Shown here piece after piece: positions 15,592 to 24,260 of a stretch of DNA of 33,883 bases (position 1 is the first letter of the stretch; every line of letters begins with the position of its first letter). Source of the DNA: Oscillospiraceae bacterium. Its GTDB lineage: Bacteria > Bacillota > Clostridia > Oscillospirales > CAG-272. The position numbers and the translations under genes are program-made. Where the stretch lies: assembly GCA_015065335.1 (NCBI GenBank), contig SVQM01000011.1:1-33883 (forward strand), in the 5' to 3' direction. The notes under the pieces are model-generated. The model did no database searches. It worked only from the letters and a program-made list of their open reading frames with translations, and was not told where the DNA came from.

Positions 15592-17955
15592 TTACTTCAG
15601 GTCAACTACAGTTACGCCGTAGTCACCCTCACCGTACTGTCCTGCACGGAAATTTTCGATTCTTTTATCTCTCTTGAAATTGGTCCAAAGTGCCGCACGA
15701 AGCGCACCTGTTCCCTTTCCGTGAAGAATGGTCACTGACTTAACATGAGCGACCTCGGCTTCATCAAGGTACTTATCAACCACAAACCACGCATCGTCAC
15801 CTGTCATACCACGTACATCGCAGGTCGCTTTGAAATCACGTGACACCTTTGCGGAATATGCTGCATGAGGGTCTTTTTTCTTTTCGGGCTTTGCTCCCTC
15901 GTCAAGGCGAAGGTTATCTATATTCACACGGGACTTCATGTTGCCCATCTGAACCATGCAGTTGCCCTTTTTGTCGGGATCTGCGAGAAGCACACCCCTC
16001 GTTCCCATCACACGGTGGATTACATTGTCACCCTTTTTAAGAGGTCTCGGGAGAACGTAGTCTTCGTCGTCCTCATATACCGGATTGACCTTATCGTCAG
16101 CCTTACGGATAGCACCACGTACATCCTTCTTCGCATTTGCAAGGGATTCACCGAAGTTCTTCTTATCCTGCTCCTTTTTCACCTTATCAAGCTCGGTAAA
16201 TACATACTCTGCAGAAGCTCTCGCCCCGTCAACGATCTGCTTTGCACGCTTTTCGGCATCACGCTCGATCTTTTCGGAGTTCTCTATTACACGCTTATAT
16301 TTCTCTTCGCTCTCTCTGCGAAGTTTTTCCATTTCGGCTCGCTCCGAAGCGATCTTTTCCTTTTCCCTCTCAAGCTCAAAACGCATGGTATCAAGCTTCT
16401 CGATAACGCTTTCAAACTGTCTGTTCTCTGCATCGACAAGCTGACCTGCACGCTTGATTATTGATTCGTGAAGTCCCAGCCTTTCAGATATTGCAAATGC
16501 GTTGGACTTACCGGGTGTACCGATTATCAGCTTATAGGTAGGACGAAGTGTTTTAACGTCAAACTCGCAGGATGCATTTGTCACCCCTTCAGTCTCAAGG
16601 GCGAATGCCTTAAGCTCGGCATAGTGCGTTGTCGCCGCAGAAAGTGCACCGATACGGAGCACTCTCTCAAGAATAGCTTCAGCAAGCGCCGCACCTTCAA
16701 CGGGATCGGTACCTGCTCCAAGCTCATCGAACAGCACAAGTGAATCGGGTGTCAGCTTATCCATAATAGACACGATACCCGCCATATGAGCAGAGAATGT
16801 GGAGAGGGACTGCTCGATGGACTGCTCGTCACCGATATCGGCAAAAATATTGTCGAACACGGGGACGACCGATCCCTCTCTGCAAGGAATGTGTAGCCCT
16901 GCCTGCGCCATCATCGGGAAAAGCCCAGTTGTTTTCAGAGATACGGTCTTACCGCCTGTATTAGGACCGGTAATAACCATCATGCGGAACTCATCCCCAA
17001 GCTCTATTGTTACGGGAACTGTGGTTTTCGGATCAAGGAGAGGGTGTCTCGCCTGCAGGAGAGACAGCTCCTTTCCTTCAGATATCCTCGGACTCACGGC
17101 ATTCATTCTGCATGAAAGCTCGCCGCAGCCGAATGCAAAGGCAAGATCGGTGATATTACCGTAATTTCTTCTAAGCTCGCCGGAAAAAGCAGATACATTT
17201 TCGGAAAGCTCCGCAAGGATGCGCTCGATCTCAAACTTCTCACGGCTTTCAAGCTCACGGATAGCATTGTTCGCCTCCACAACACTTTCGGGCTCTATGA
17301 ACAATGTTGCACCCGATGATGATGTATCATGAAGAAGTCCGCGTATCTCATTTCTGTATTCCGCCTTTACGGGAATAACATAACGTCCGCCACGCATGGT
17401 GACGATATTTTCCTGAAGGTATTTTGAATAATTACCTGAGGTGTATTTAGCGAGGGATTCACGTACATTCGATGCCGCACGCTTAAGAGCACGTCTGATA
17501 TCTGCAAGTGCAGGACTTGCATCATCTGCAATGAGGTCAACTGAGATTATCGATCGAGAGATTCTTTCTTCAAGGCGTCTGTTAGTATGAAGTCTCTCAA
17601 ATATCTCATCAAGTACCGTATCGAACTGCTTGTTTTCACGAATATATTCAAGAAGGCTCTGAGCACATTTAAGGTGAGATGCAACTGTCAGGAGATCACC
17701 GGGAGACAAAGTAGCGGATTTATCAGCCGCATCACAGATGGAAGAAATGTCCTCTACATGGAAGAAGGAAGGCATACCCTTTATCAGTGACAGATCCTTT
17801 GCCGCACTTGTTTCCTTTTGTCGACGCACCACATCATCACGGTCAAAATACGGCGAAAGCATCAACGCCCTTTTTGCCGCACCTGTAGTAGGGCAGGCAT
17901 CAGCAAGGAGCTTTTTTATCTTATCAAATTCAAGTGTTTTTTGTGAGTTTATCAT
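15592..17955 (-). CDS. mutS2: Endonuclease MutS2 with Smr domain
   Basis: A 787-residue MutS paralogue without the mismatch-binding domain; the Bacillus protein is about the same length. It binds branched DNA and, in more recent work on Firmicutes, collided ribosomes. The ATG at 17955 (MINSQKTLEF) follows CAGGA and gives normal family length; an in-frame ATG 24 bases upstream lacks a site. The ATPase motifs are VITGPNTGGKT near residue 325 and LFDELGAGTDPVEG near 405. A long charged coiled coil (about 505-610) follows, then a KOW-like segment near 650-690, and a C-terminal Smr nuclease domain with CDVRGMTGDDA and LHGKGTGALR from about residue 705. It is the last gene of the yqfC-recO run, 13 bases after recO. 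Confidence 0.96.
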   Translation of the reverse strand: MINSQKTLEFDKIKKLLADACPTTGAAKRALMLSPYFDRDDVVRRQKETSAAKDLSLIKGMPSFFHVEDISSICDAADKSATLSPGDLLTVASHLKCAQSLLEYIRENKQFDTVLDEIFERLHTNRRLEERISRSIISVDLIADDASPALADIRRALKRAASNVRESLAKYTSGNYSKYLQENIVTMRGGRYVIPVKAEYRNEIRGLLHDTSSSGATLFIEPESVVEANNAIRELESREKFEIERILAELSENVSAFSGELRRNYGNITDLAFAFGCGELSCRMNAVSPRISEGKELSLLQARHPLLDPKTTVPVTIELGDEFRMMVITGPNTGGKTVSLKTTGLFPMMAQAGLHIPCREGSVVPVFDNIFADIGDEQSIEQSLSTFSAHMAGIVSIMDKLTPDSLVLFDELGAGTDPVEGAALAEAILERVLRIGALSAATTHYAELKAFALETEGVTNASCEFDVKTLRPTYKLIIGTPGKSNAFAISERLGLHESIIKRAGQLVDAENRQFESVIEKLDTMRFELEREKEKIASERAEMEKLRRESEEKYKRVIENSEKIERDAEKRAKQIVDGARASAEYVFTELDKVKKEQDKKNFGESLANAKKDVRGAIRKADDKVNPVYEDDEDYVLPRPLKKGDNVIHRVMGTRGVLLADPDKKGNCMVQMGNMKSRVNIDNLRLDEGAKPEKKKDPHAAYSAKVSRDFKATCDVRGMTGDDAWFVVDKYLDEAEVAHVKSVTILHGKGTGALRAALWTNFKRDKRIENFRAGQYGEGDYGVTVVDLK

Positions 17956-17968
17956 TTTAATTCCTGTA

Positions 17969-18763
17969 TCAATTTTCAAGTATCATTGATTTATAAAATT
18001 CAAGTGAATGGAATCCGTGTTCGAGATGATCGAGAAGATACCTTTCGCAAACATCGCAAAAAAGCTTTAGCTCATTTTCGGGAAGAGTGAACGAAAGGAA
18101 TCGCTTCTCATCCGAAGATGTTATATATCTCAGTGCCGCAAGCACTGTACTCGTAAGCTTCAGGTGGATCATCGAAGTACTGTTGTCAGTTCTGGCATTT
18201 TCAAGAATCACAGGAGTCTTACAATCACCGCATACAAGTCCGCCGTTCATAACATCGAGGTACATTTCCCTGTGAGATACTGCACCGCATCTGCGACAGC
18301 ATCCGAGATCAGGACAAAAACCCGCCAGATCAGCCGCTTTCATTTCGAATGCGCCTTTTATCTGCTTTAGGGGAATATTCTTCTTTGCAGAAAGTGCATA
18401 AAAGGTATTGAGCGTAAGTCTCAAAAGATCATCGTCCACAGTTCCCTCAGGCATCAGATCAAGAGTTATATCCGCAAGATATGATGCAAGGGACAATCTG
18501 TCAATATCACTACGAAGCCCGAAAAATGCATCTATAAGCTCCGATTCTGATATATAATAGTATCGCTTGCCACGTCGGAATACAAATGAGCTGTAGGTAA
18601 ATATCTGAGTAGACACCATATGGGGACTTCTGAGACTGCGGACTCCCTTACCCGAAACATCTATCCTTCCGATACCCTCACACAGTACGGTAAGTATCTT
18701 ATCTGCCTCACCTGTGTGCACATCACGAAGAACAAGACCTCGGACTTTCAGTTCATTTTCCAT
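17969..18763 (-). CDS. recO: DNA repair protein RecO
   Basis: A 264-residue recombination mediator that helps RecR load RecA onto SSB-coated single strands. The N-terminal OB fold begins KVRGLVLRDVHTGEADKILTV, and the GKGVRS segment follows as in other RecO proteins. A zinc-ribbon-like set of cysteines spans residues about 145-180 (CPDLGCCRRCG, later CGDC). The end, HGFHSLEFYKSM, is typical of Firmicutes RecO. The ATG at 18763 follows CGGAGAG. The gene is 24 bases after era and 13 before mutS2, in the usual era-recO order. Confidence 0.95.
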   Translation of the reverse strand: MENELKVRGLVLRDVHTGEADKILTVLCEGIGRIDVSGKGVRSLRSPHMVSTQIFTYSSFVFRRGKRYYYISESELIDAFFGLRSDIDRLSLASYLADITLDLMPEGTVDDDLLRLTLNTFYALSAKKNIPLKQIKGAFEMKAADLAGFCPDLGCCRRCGAVSHREMYLDVMNGGLVCGDCKTPVILENARTDNSTSMIHLKLTSTVLAALRYITSSDEKRFLSFTLPENELKLFCDVCERYLLDHLEHGFHSLEFYKSMILEN

Positions 18764-18787
18764 AAGGATATACTCTCCGAATCTTTA

Positions 18788-19678
18788 TCAAAGATCTTTC
18801 TTATCAAATCCGAAATTACGAAGATCAGAGTCTTTATCTCTCCATCCTTCCTTTACCTTTACCCAAAGATCGAGGAAGACCTTCTTCTGGAAAAATCTCT
18901 CCATATCCTCACGGGCGTGAGTACCGATCTTTTTGAGAGTAGCACCGCCCTTACCGATAATAATTCCCTTGTGGGATTCCTTCTCGCAAAAGATCTCAGC
19001 ACGAACACGGACAAGCTCGTCCTCATCCTCAAATGCTTCGATCATAACAGCAGTACCGTGAGGGATCTCCTCGGAAAGAGTGCGCAGTATCTTCTCACGG
19101 ATGATCTCCGATGCGATCTGTCTTTCTGGCTGATCGGTTATAATATCACCGTCAAACATCCAAGGTCCTTCAACAAGGAACTTTTCTGCCTCCTCAAGGA
19201 CTGCATCTACATTTTTACCACCCATTGCACTTGTGGGAACAACAGCCTCAAAATCCATAACATCCGCATATGCCTTTATGGACTCAGCAAGCTCTTCTCT
19301 GCGTATAAGATCTATCTTATTAAGCACGAGCATTGCGGGAAGCTCGCTTTTTTTGATCTTCTCCATAAGTGCCAGCTCGATATCACCGGGAGCACGGCCT
19401 GCCTCAGCAATAAGGATGACCGCATCCGCTGAACCGATTCCCGCATTAACAGTCTTGTTCATGTATGAACCGAGCTTTGTCCGGGACTTATGTACACCGG
19501 GAGTATCAAGGAACACATACTGATCCTCACCCTTGGAAAGTATTCCCGTAATTCTTGTACGTGTAGTCTGAGGCTTTTTTGAAACTACCGCCACCTTTTC
19601 ACCGAGAATACAGTTCATAAGAGTCGACTTGCCAACATTGGGGCGTCCTACGATTGCTATAAATGCTGTTCTTGTCAT
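18788..19678 (-). CDS. era: GTPase Era
   Basis: A 296-residue GTPase with a KH domain that binds the 3' end of 16S rRNA and acts in 30S assembly. G motifs in order: GRPNVGKST (residues about 10-18), DTPGVHKSR with switch II, and NKIDLI near residue 122. The C-terminal KH domain carries GKGGATLKKIGTHARED near residues 240-256, and FLDLWVKVKEGWRD follows. It sits between ybeY and recO. The dgkA and cdd genes that separate ybeY from era in many Firmicutes are absent here (25-base gap). Confidence 0.97.
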   Translation of the reverse strand: MTRTAFIAIVGRPNVGKSTLMNCILGEKVAVVSKKPQTTRTRITGILSKGEDQYVFLDTPGVHKSRTKLGSYMNKTVNAGIGSADAVILIAEAGRAPGDIELALMEKIKKSELPAMLVLNKIDLIRREELAESIKAYADVMDFEAVVPTSAMGGKNVDAVLEEAEKFLVEGPWMFDGDIITDQPERQIASEIIREKILRTLSEEIPHGTAVMIEAFEDEDELVRVRAEIFCEKESHKGIIIGKGGATLKKIGTHAREDMERFFQKKVFLDLWVKVKEGWRDKDSDLRNFGFDKKDL

Positions 19679-19703
19679 GTTTATATTTCCATTTCTTTAG
19701 ATT

Positions 19704-20183
19704 TCAATTATTTCTGGTGATTCCAAGCTTTTCCATGATCGCATCCTGAATTGCGAACATCTCACGTTCATCTTCATCTGAGGTCTCATGATCGTAACCG
19801 AGAAGATGTAGCATTGAGTGTACTGTTAAAAACGCCACCTCACGCCTGAGGCTATGACCGAACTCTGCTGCCTGCTCCTCGGCTCTTTCGACAGACAAAA
19901 CCATATCCCCGAGTATTATGGGCTCATCCTCGGACGGTATGTCACCTTCCGCAAAGGTATACATCGGAAAAGACAGCACATCTGTCGGTCTGTCTATATT
20001 GCGGTACTTCCTGTTATATTCATGTATTCCTGCATTATCGGTGAAGGTAACAGAAAGCTCCAAGTCACCCTCGACACTGCGGTCACTGAGAGTACCCTCT
20101 GCTGCCGCCGTAACGACCGATTTCAGGAATTCCCAATCGTATTCGTTATCAGTATCGGCAGAAAATATTATATTAAGACTCAT
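19704..20183 (-). CDS. ybeY: Endoribonuclease YbeY (rRNA maturation factor)
   Basis: A 159-residue metalloprotein involved in 16S rRNA 3'-end maturation and 70S quality control. The zinc site HSMLHLLGYDH (H-x3-H-x5-H) is near residues 122-132, and the upstream NRKYRNIDRPTDVLSFP motif is the family's other signature. The ATG at 20183 lies inside the end of phoH (11-base overlap) and is preceded by GAGGAG, so translation is coupled. The gene order phoH-ybeY-era fits a ribosome-maturation cluster. Confidence 0.96.
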   Translation of the reverse strand: MSLNIIFSADTDNEYDWEFLKSVVTAAAEGTLSDRSVEGDLELSVTFTDNAGIHEYNRKYRNIDRPTDVLSFPMYTFAEGDIPSEDEPIILGDMVLSVERAEEQAAEFGHSLRREVAFLTVHSMLHLLGYDHETSDEDEREMFAIQDAIMEKLGITRNN

Positions 20184-21231
20184 TATTTTTGTTCTCCTCC
20201 TTGCCGGTACGATTTTTTACCTTGTACTTAGCAGCAGAATTTTCACGACGACGTTTATCATTTTCCTCATATGCAAGGATTATCTTCTGTACAAGCCTGT
20301 GGCGTACAACATCCTTCTCTGAAAATTCATGGATGCCAATATCGTCTATCCCTCGAAGAATACGCACAGCCTCCAGAAGACCGCTTTTTTTACCGTCGGG
20401 AAGATCTGTCTGAGTAAGGTCACCGGTAATTACCACCTTTGATCCGTTACCCATTCTGGTAAGGAACATCTTCATCTGCTCGGGAGTAGTATTCTGTGCC
20501 TCATCAAGAATTATAAATGAATCGTCGAGAGTACGTCCTCTCATGTATGCAAGAGGAGCAATCTCAATCGTCATCTTCTCCATCATGCGAGAGCAATTCT
20601 CAGCTCCGAGCATTTCATAGAGAGCATCATAAAGAGGTCTAAGGTACGGATCGATCTTTTGCTGAAGATCTCCGGGCAAAAAGCCGAGTCTTTCACCCGC
20701 TTCTACCGCAGGACGTGTAAGAATTATACGTGATACTCTTTTTTCTTTAAGTGCCTTTGTAGCCATCGCTACCGCAAGATACGTCTTACCAGTACCTGCA
20801 GGTCCGATGCCGAACACAACAGTATTTCTCTCAATAAGCTTTACGTATTTCTGTTGACCTACAGTTTTTGCTTTAATCGGTTTCCCCCTGAGAGTGAGGC
20901 AAATGCATCCGTCAAGTCCGAGGAGCTCCTCATAATTCCCGTCACGCACCATTGCAACTGCATAATCTATCTTCTGAGTACCGATATTCTCACCGAGAGA
21001 TGCCGCTTTTGCAAGATATGAAATGGCGCGTGAGGCAAGCTCAACAGCATCATTCTCACCCTCGATCGTTATTGCATCTCCCACAGCATCCTCATCACCG
21101 CGGTTATATATACGAACGCCGAATTCATCCTCTAAAAGCTTTGCATTGCAATCAAAGCTCCCGAAAATATTAAGTGTTGTCTGAACATCCTTAACTGTTA
21201 TGGTTTTCTTCATTCCCTGATTTTTCCTCAT
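20173..21231 (-). CDS. phoH: PhoH family protein (PhoH-like ATPase)
   Basis: A 352-residue cytoplasmic P-loop ATPase, regularly paired with ybeY. The N-terminal part has a KH-like region (residues about 10-80). Walker A GPAGTGKTYLAVAMA is near residue 140, followed by LTRPAVEAGERLGFLPGD. Walker B FIILDEAQNTTPEQM is near 238, and VVITGDLTQTDLP near 268. The last 25 residues are very basic. The ATG at 21231 lies within the 3' end of yqfD (41-base overlap), three bases after GGAGG, which is close. An in-frame ATG at 21213 (MKKTITV) is the alternative start. Its biochemical role is not well defined; RNA-linked ATPase or nuclease activity is likely. Confidence 0.92.
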   Translation of the reverse strand: MRKNQGMKKTITVKDVQTTLNIFGSFDCNAKLLEDEFGVRIYNRGDEDAVGDAITIEGENDAVELASRAISYLAKAASLGENIGTQKIDYAVAMVRDGNYEELLGLDGCICLTLRGKPIKAKTVGQQKYVKLIERNTVVFGIGPAGTGKTYLAVAMATKALKEKRVSRIILTRPAVEAGERLGFLPGDLQQKIDPYLRPLYDALYEMLGAENCSRMMEKMTIEIAPLAYMRGRTLDDSFIILDEAQNTTPEQMKMFLTRMGNGSKVVITGDLTQTDLPDGKKSGLLEAVRILRGIDDIGIHEFSEKDVVRHRLVQKIILAYEENDKRRRENSAAKYKVKNRTGKEENKNNES

Positions 21232-22435
21232 TTTCCTCCGTATCGTATTCCGACACGGAAAATCCGTAATTTGCTGAAATATCGGTTATACCGTATACAC
21301 AAAGTGTCACCTTGACACCATTTTTTGAAATATCCGTTTTTTCACTTTTTGAAAGCAGCTGGAAGCTGTCGGACATTTCATGAAGCTTCTTTGTCACATC
21401 ACTGCGAGCCATCGAAACAGCCTCATCCTCAGTTAGCAAAACTGTCTTTTCGACAAGCCTTGAATATTCAGTATTCTTCATCCATACAGGAAGTGAAATC
21501 CCGAAAGGAAGAGACAATTTTTCCTCTTCTTTTATTGTACCATAAATGCCACCGTCAATGCTACCCCTATGCGAAAGATTTATGCTTTTTCCGAAGATTT
21601 TTAGTTGAATTTCACGCTTTTTTTCGCCTGTCGGTATCTTTTGCTTATATTCAAAGGGTACATAACTGACGATCTCCCTGTACACCTTCGCCAAAACCTC
21701 ACCGTCGGCATACTCATACCGAACACTATCCTCACCTACATCTATAACTCCTGTTACAAGAAGCTCCCCCTTTTTTACTGTATCACCATATTCCACGACA
21801 GCTTTGCCGTTTTTTATCCTGCATATTTCAACAATACCATCCTCCGCTGCAATGATGTTGGCAAAACGCCCCTCAGCCGGCGGATCTTCCACAGGTACCA
21901 CCCTTTTTTCTCTCACCTCAACACGTGCGAGGTTTCCATCCATGTTGACAGATACCCACGCAAGCTCGTCTTTATCAATAAGGCAATCGTTTTGAAGCAT
22001 ATCAAAATCCACATCATTTATAAAAATTCCGGGATGAAAGCCTCTGTTCTCAAGTGCCTCAATGATCTCGATATCCGAAATCGTCTTGTTACCCGTAACA
22101 TCGATATCCCATACGATCCTTCCCGACAGAAGGACCGTAACAAAAAAAATAACTGCTCCTACAAGGATTCCCGGACGGTATTTATATCTCTCAAATAGTA
22201 ACGGGATACCGAACAACCGCCTGAAACTGCATTCAATACAGTTGTCTTCAGTAAATTCTCTGAGTTTTTTTGCGCTTATATCAGATAGAATTACAGAATA
22301 TTCATCACACTCTCGCTTTATTGGTTCAGTTGTAAGAGCGTTTACTCTTATGATCTCAATAACTTTTTCTGCATTCGCAGAATCAAATGTACATTTGCAC
22401 TTGCCGAACACAAGAGACATCAAGAATTTTATCAA
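21191..22435 (-). CDS. yqfD: Sporulation protein YqfD
   Basis: A 414-residue membrane protein of the YqfD family, expressed in the mother cell during sporulation in Bacillus and required for efficient spore formation in several Firmicutes. It has a cytoplasmic N-terminal part with CSFRRLFGIPLLFERYKYRPG before a single membrane helix (about residues 90-107), then VWDIDVTGNKTISDIEI, the family's most recognisable stretch, and a large C-terminal extracytoplasmic region. The start is a TTG at 22435 preceded by GAGGG. It begins four bases after the yqfC stop, so the two are coupled, and it overlaps phoH. Confidence 0.93.
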   Translation of the reverse strand: MIKFLMSLVFGKCKCTFDSANAEKVIEIIRVNALTTEPIKRECDEYSVILSDISAKKLREFTEDNCIECSFRRLFGIPLLFERYKYRPGILVGAVIFFVTVLLSGRIVWDIDVTGNKTISDIEIIEALENRGFHPGIFINDVDFDMLQNDCLIDKDELAWVSVNMDGNLARVEVREKRVVPVEDPPAEGRFANIIAAEDGIVEICRIKNGKAVVEYGDTVKKGELLVTGVIDVGEDSVRYEYADGEVLAKVYREIVSYVPFEYKQKIPTGEKKREIQLKIFGKSINLSHRGSIDGGIYGTIKEEEKLSLPFGISLPVWMKNTEYSRLVEKTVLLTEDEAVSMARSDVTKKLHEMSDSFQLLSKSEKTDISKNGVKVTLCVYGITDISANYGFSVSEYDTEENEEKSGNEENHNS

Positions 22436-22439
22436 AGAT

Positions 22440-22733
22440 TCACCCTCTTTCTATATGTACCGTTTCTATTGTTCCACGTAGCTTCACCCTGCCATCGGCA
22501 AATGTATAAAGTTCAAAATCAGTACCGTTACAAATAAACTTCATTCCTTTTCCGCAAAATATCACACAATTGTCTGAGTATTCCGATATCCCCGTACAAC
22601 CTGTAACAAATATCTCTTTGTCGTTTCTGAGCTCCATATCCATCCCCCACGGCAAAACAGATGAAGGAATATCAAAAATATCGGTGATTTTTTCAACGAT
22701 GGACCTTTTATCAATTCTTTTTGCTCTCGACAT
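22440..22733 (-). CDS. yqfC: Sporulation protein YqfC (YabP/YqfC family)
   Basis: A 97-residue YabP/YqfC-family protein. It shows the usual beginning with a basic N-terminus, then ITDIFDIPSSVLPWGMDMEL, the family's VTGCTGISEYSDNCVIF segment and the ending LRGTIETVHIERG. It is the first gene of the minus-strand run and is followed four bases later by yqfD, the standard pair. In Bacillus the pair is under mother-cell sigma-E. The upstream gap to the divergent ylbJ gene is 85 bases and holds possible sigma-E elements for both directions. Confidence 0.93.
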   Translation of the reverse strand: MSRAKRIDKRSIVEKITDIFDIPSSVLPWGMDMELRNDKEIFVTGCTGISEYSDNCVIFCGKGMKFICNGTDFELYTFADGRVKLRGTIETVHIERG

Positions 22734-22776
22734 ATTTTTCAGTCCCCCATTTCATATATTTACTCTGACTATATTC
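22732..22776. promoter_or_regulatory. Possible divergent sigma-E-like promoters between yqfC and ylbJ
   Basis: Plus strand: ATATT (22732-22736) and CATATATT (22753-22760), 16 bases apart, toward ylbJ. Minus strand: GAATATA (22776-22770) and TATGAAAT (22756-22749), 13 bases apart, toward yqfC. Both resemble the sigma-E pattern (ATATT, about 14 bases, CATACAnT) but neither is exact. The assignment leans on the sporulation role of both genes. Confidence 0.3.
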
Positions 22777-22818
22777 TATGCCGCTTATGTTCTTATATGT
22801 TTTGGGAGAGTAAACCAC

Positions 22819-23913
22819 ATGACAGATCTCAGAAAAAAACACGTATATATACTGATAATAATGGTTTTTATTACATTCATCCTGACTTTTTTATCAGAAA
22901 CGATCACAAGTTCCGTATCGGCAACATTGGAGCTTTGTCAAAAATCTGTTATACCATCACTTTTTCCATTTATAGTTTTATCATCGATCATATCTAAAAC
23001 AGCCGCCCACCTTATAGGTGATATAAGATCAGATAAGGTTATCCTCATTCCATTTTTTCTCGGAGCTCTTTGCGGATTTCCGGTCGGCGCCTCATCTATA
23101 GCTCTGCTTTACAGGAACAACGTTATTTCCAAGAAAAAAGCTGAGTATTTTTGCGCACTATGCAACAATACAGGACCTGCATTTATTATCGGAGTGGTCG
23201 GCAAGGAATTCTGGGGAAGCACAGCCATAGGGATCATGTTCTATCTTTGCCAAATTTTATCAGCAGTCATTTGCTTTGCTATATGGTATTGTATTTTAGG
23301 CAAACGCACATTTTTATCCGGCGGAGAAAATCATAATATAAAAAAAGCTACCGCAAATCTTCCTTCTGCAAATGTCGATTATTCTGTTTGTACTACTTTT
23401 TGTAACTCTGTTACAAGTGCTGTTAGCTCCGTATTGTATATATGCGGTTATATAGTTTTCTTTAAAATGCTGTGTGATATTATAAAATCGATCATATCAG
23501 CTTATAGCGGTTCTCGGTTTCTTTGTTCTGTTATCGCTTCAGCTCTCGAATTTACATCAGGCGCATATGCGGCAGCAGAGATCGGAGGTACTGTCGGTAT
23601 AGCGCTATGCGGATTTGCAATAGGCTTTTCGGGACTTTCAGTGATCGCTCAAAGTGCAAGCTTTCTCTATTCGGCAGGTCTTTCCGCCCTTCCTCTGTTG
23701 CGCCTTAAAATTTTAATTGGCGTTTTATCATCAGTTCTTTGCTCTTTTTTCTATAACATCTTAGAATTATCCGAAAATATTATAGAAACCTCCGAACCTG
23801 TTTTTTCAGAAAGTCCTTTAAGTTTAACCGCTTTACTGATTTGTATTGCTGCACTTTTAATAAGAATTTTTCTGTTTTTCAAAAACTTATTTAAAAGTCA
23901 CATTATCGAGTAG
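22819..23913 (+). CDS. ylbJ: Sporulation integral membrane protein YlbJ
   Basis: A 364-residue polytopic membrane protein of the YlbJ family, a nucleoside-transporter/gate-domain protein needed for spore cortex formation in Bacillus. I start it at the ATG at 22819 (MTDLRKKHVY) after GGGAG. The frame stays open 83 codons further upstream, but that stretch runs antisense through yqfC and is not plausible coding sequence. Hydrophobic helices fill the chain. The gate-domain motifs LELCQKSVIPSLFPFIVLSS (residues about 33-52) and GALCGFPVGASSIALLYRNN with CNNTGPAFIIG are diagnostic. It is divergent from yqfC-yqfD, which puts three mother-cell genes around one intergenic region. Confidence 0.92.
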   Translation: MTDLRKKHVYILIIMVFITFILTFLSETITSSVSATLELCQKSVIPSLFPFIVLSSIISKTAAHLIGDIRSDKVILIPFFLGALCGFPVGASSIALLYRNNVISKKKAEYFCALCNNTGPAFIIGVVGKEFWGSTAIGIMFYLCQILSAVICFAIWYCILGKRTFLSGGENHNIKKATANLPSANVDYSVCTTFCNSVTSAVSSVLYICGYIVFFKMLCDIIKSIISAYSGSRFLCSVIASALEFTSGAYAAAEIGGTVGIALCGFAIGFSGLSVIAQSASFLYSAGLSALPLLRLKILIGVLSSVLCSFFYNILELSENIIETSEPVFSESPLSLTALLICIAALLIRIFLFFKNLFKSHIIE

Positions 23914-23923
23914 CTTAAAACAC

Positions 23924-23952
23924 TTGATTTTTTTCACGTTATAGGATATAAT
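23924..23952 (+). promoter_or_regulatory. Sigma-A-type promoter before the four-cysteine protein and prfB
   Basis: TTGATT (23924-23929) and a perfect TATAAT (23947-23952) are 17 bases apart. Transcription would begin near 23959, just before the in-frame ATG at 23962, which favours translation from 23989. Confidence 0.75.
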
Positions 23953-23988
23953 ATATTAGATATGAATTTGAGCAGAGGAGATCTGTGT

Positions 23989-24210
23989 ATGGGCAGAAAC
24001 GGCAAGAACAAACATGATGTAGATAAGGCCTGCATCTACTGTGAAAATGCTATTCCCCTCCATGATCGTGATTTTATGCTTTGCCAAAGGAAAGGCGTTG
24101 TAGGCTCAGGCTTTCTTTGTAGGCATTTTTCTTACGATCCCTTAAAACGTGTTCCGGTTCCTCGCCGAAGCATTAGAGAAGATCTCCCCCTTCCCGAATT
24201 ACCGGAATAG
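23989..24210 (+). CDS. Small four-cysteine protein of unknown function
   Basis: A 73-residue protein. The ATG at 23989 is preceded by AGAGGAG at a suitable distance; an in-frame ATG at 23962 has no ribosome binding site and lies at the predicted transcription start. Four cysteines, CIYCENA, later LCQRKG and LCRHFSYDPLKR, make a likely zinc-binding knuckle. The C-terminus is rich in proline and basic residues (RVPVPRRSIREDLPLP). I do not recognise a named family. It has its own promoter and is followed after 50 bases by prfB, so they may be cotranscribed. The compact zinc-ribbon look could suit an RNA- or ribosome-associated protein, but that is only an inference. Confidence 0.75.
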   Translation: MGRNGKNKHDVDKACIYCENAIPLHDRDFMLCQRKGVVGSGFLCRHFSYDPLKRVPVPRRSIREDLPLPELPE

Positions 24211-24260
24211 TTTAACTGTAAAAGTTCTAACATAAATTTCACACATCGGAGGATTTAACC

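Noticed and set aside
22570-22818. N-terminal extension of ylbJ by 83 codons
   Set aside because: It runs antisense through yqfC, has no ribosome binding site, and the start at 22819 gives a normal YlbJ beginning.
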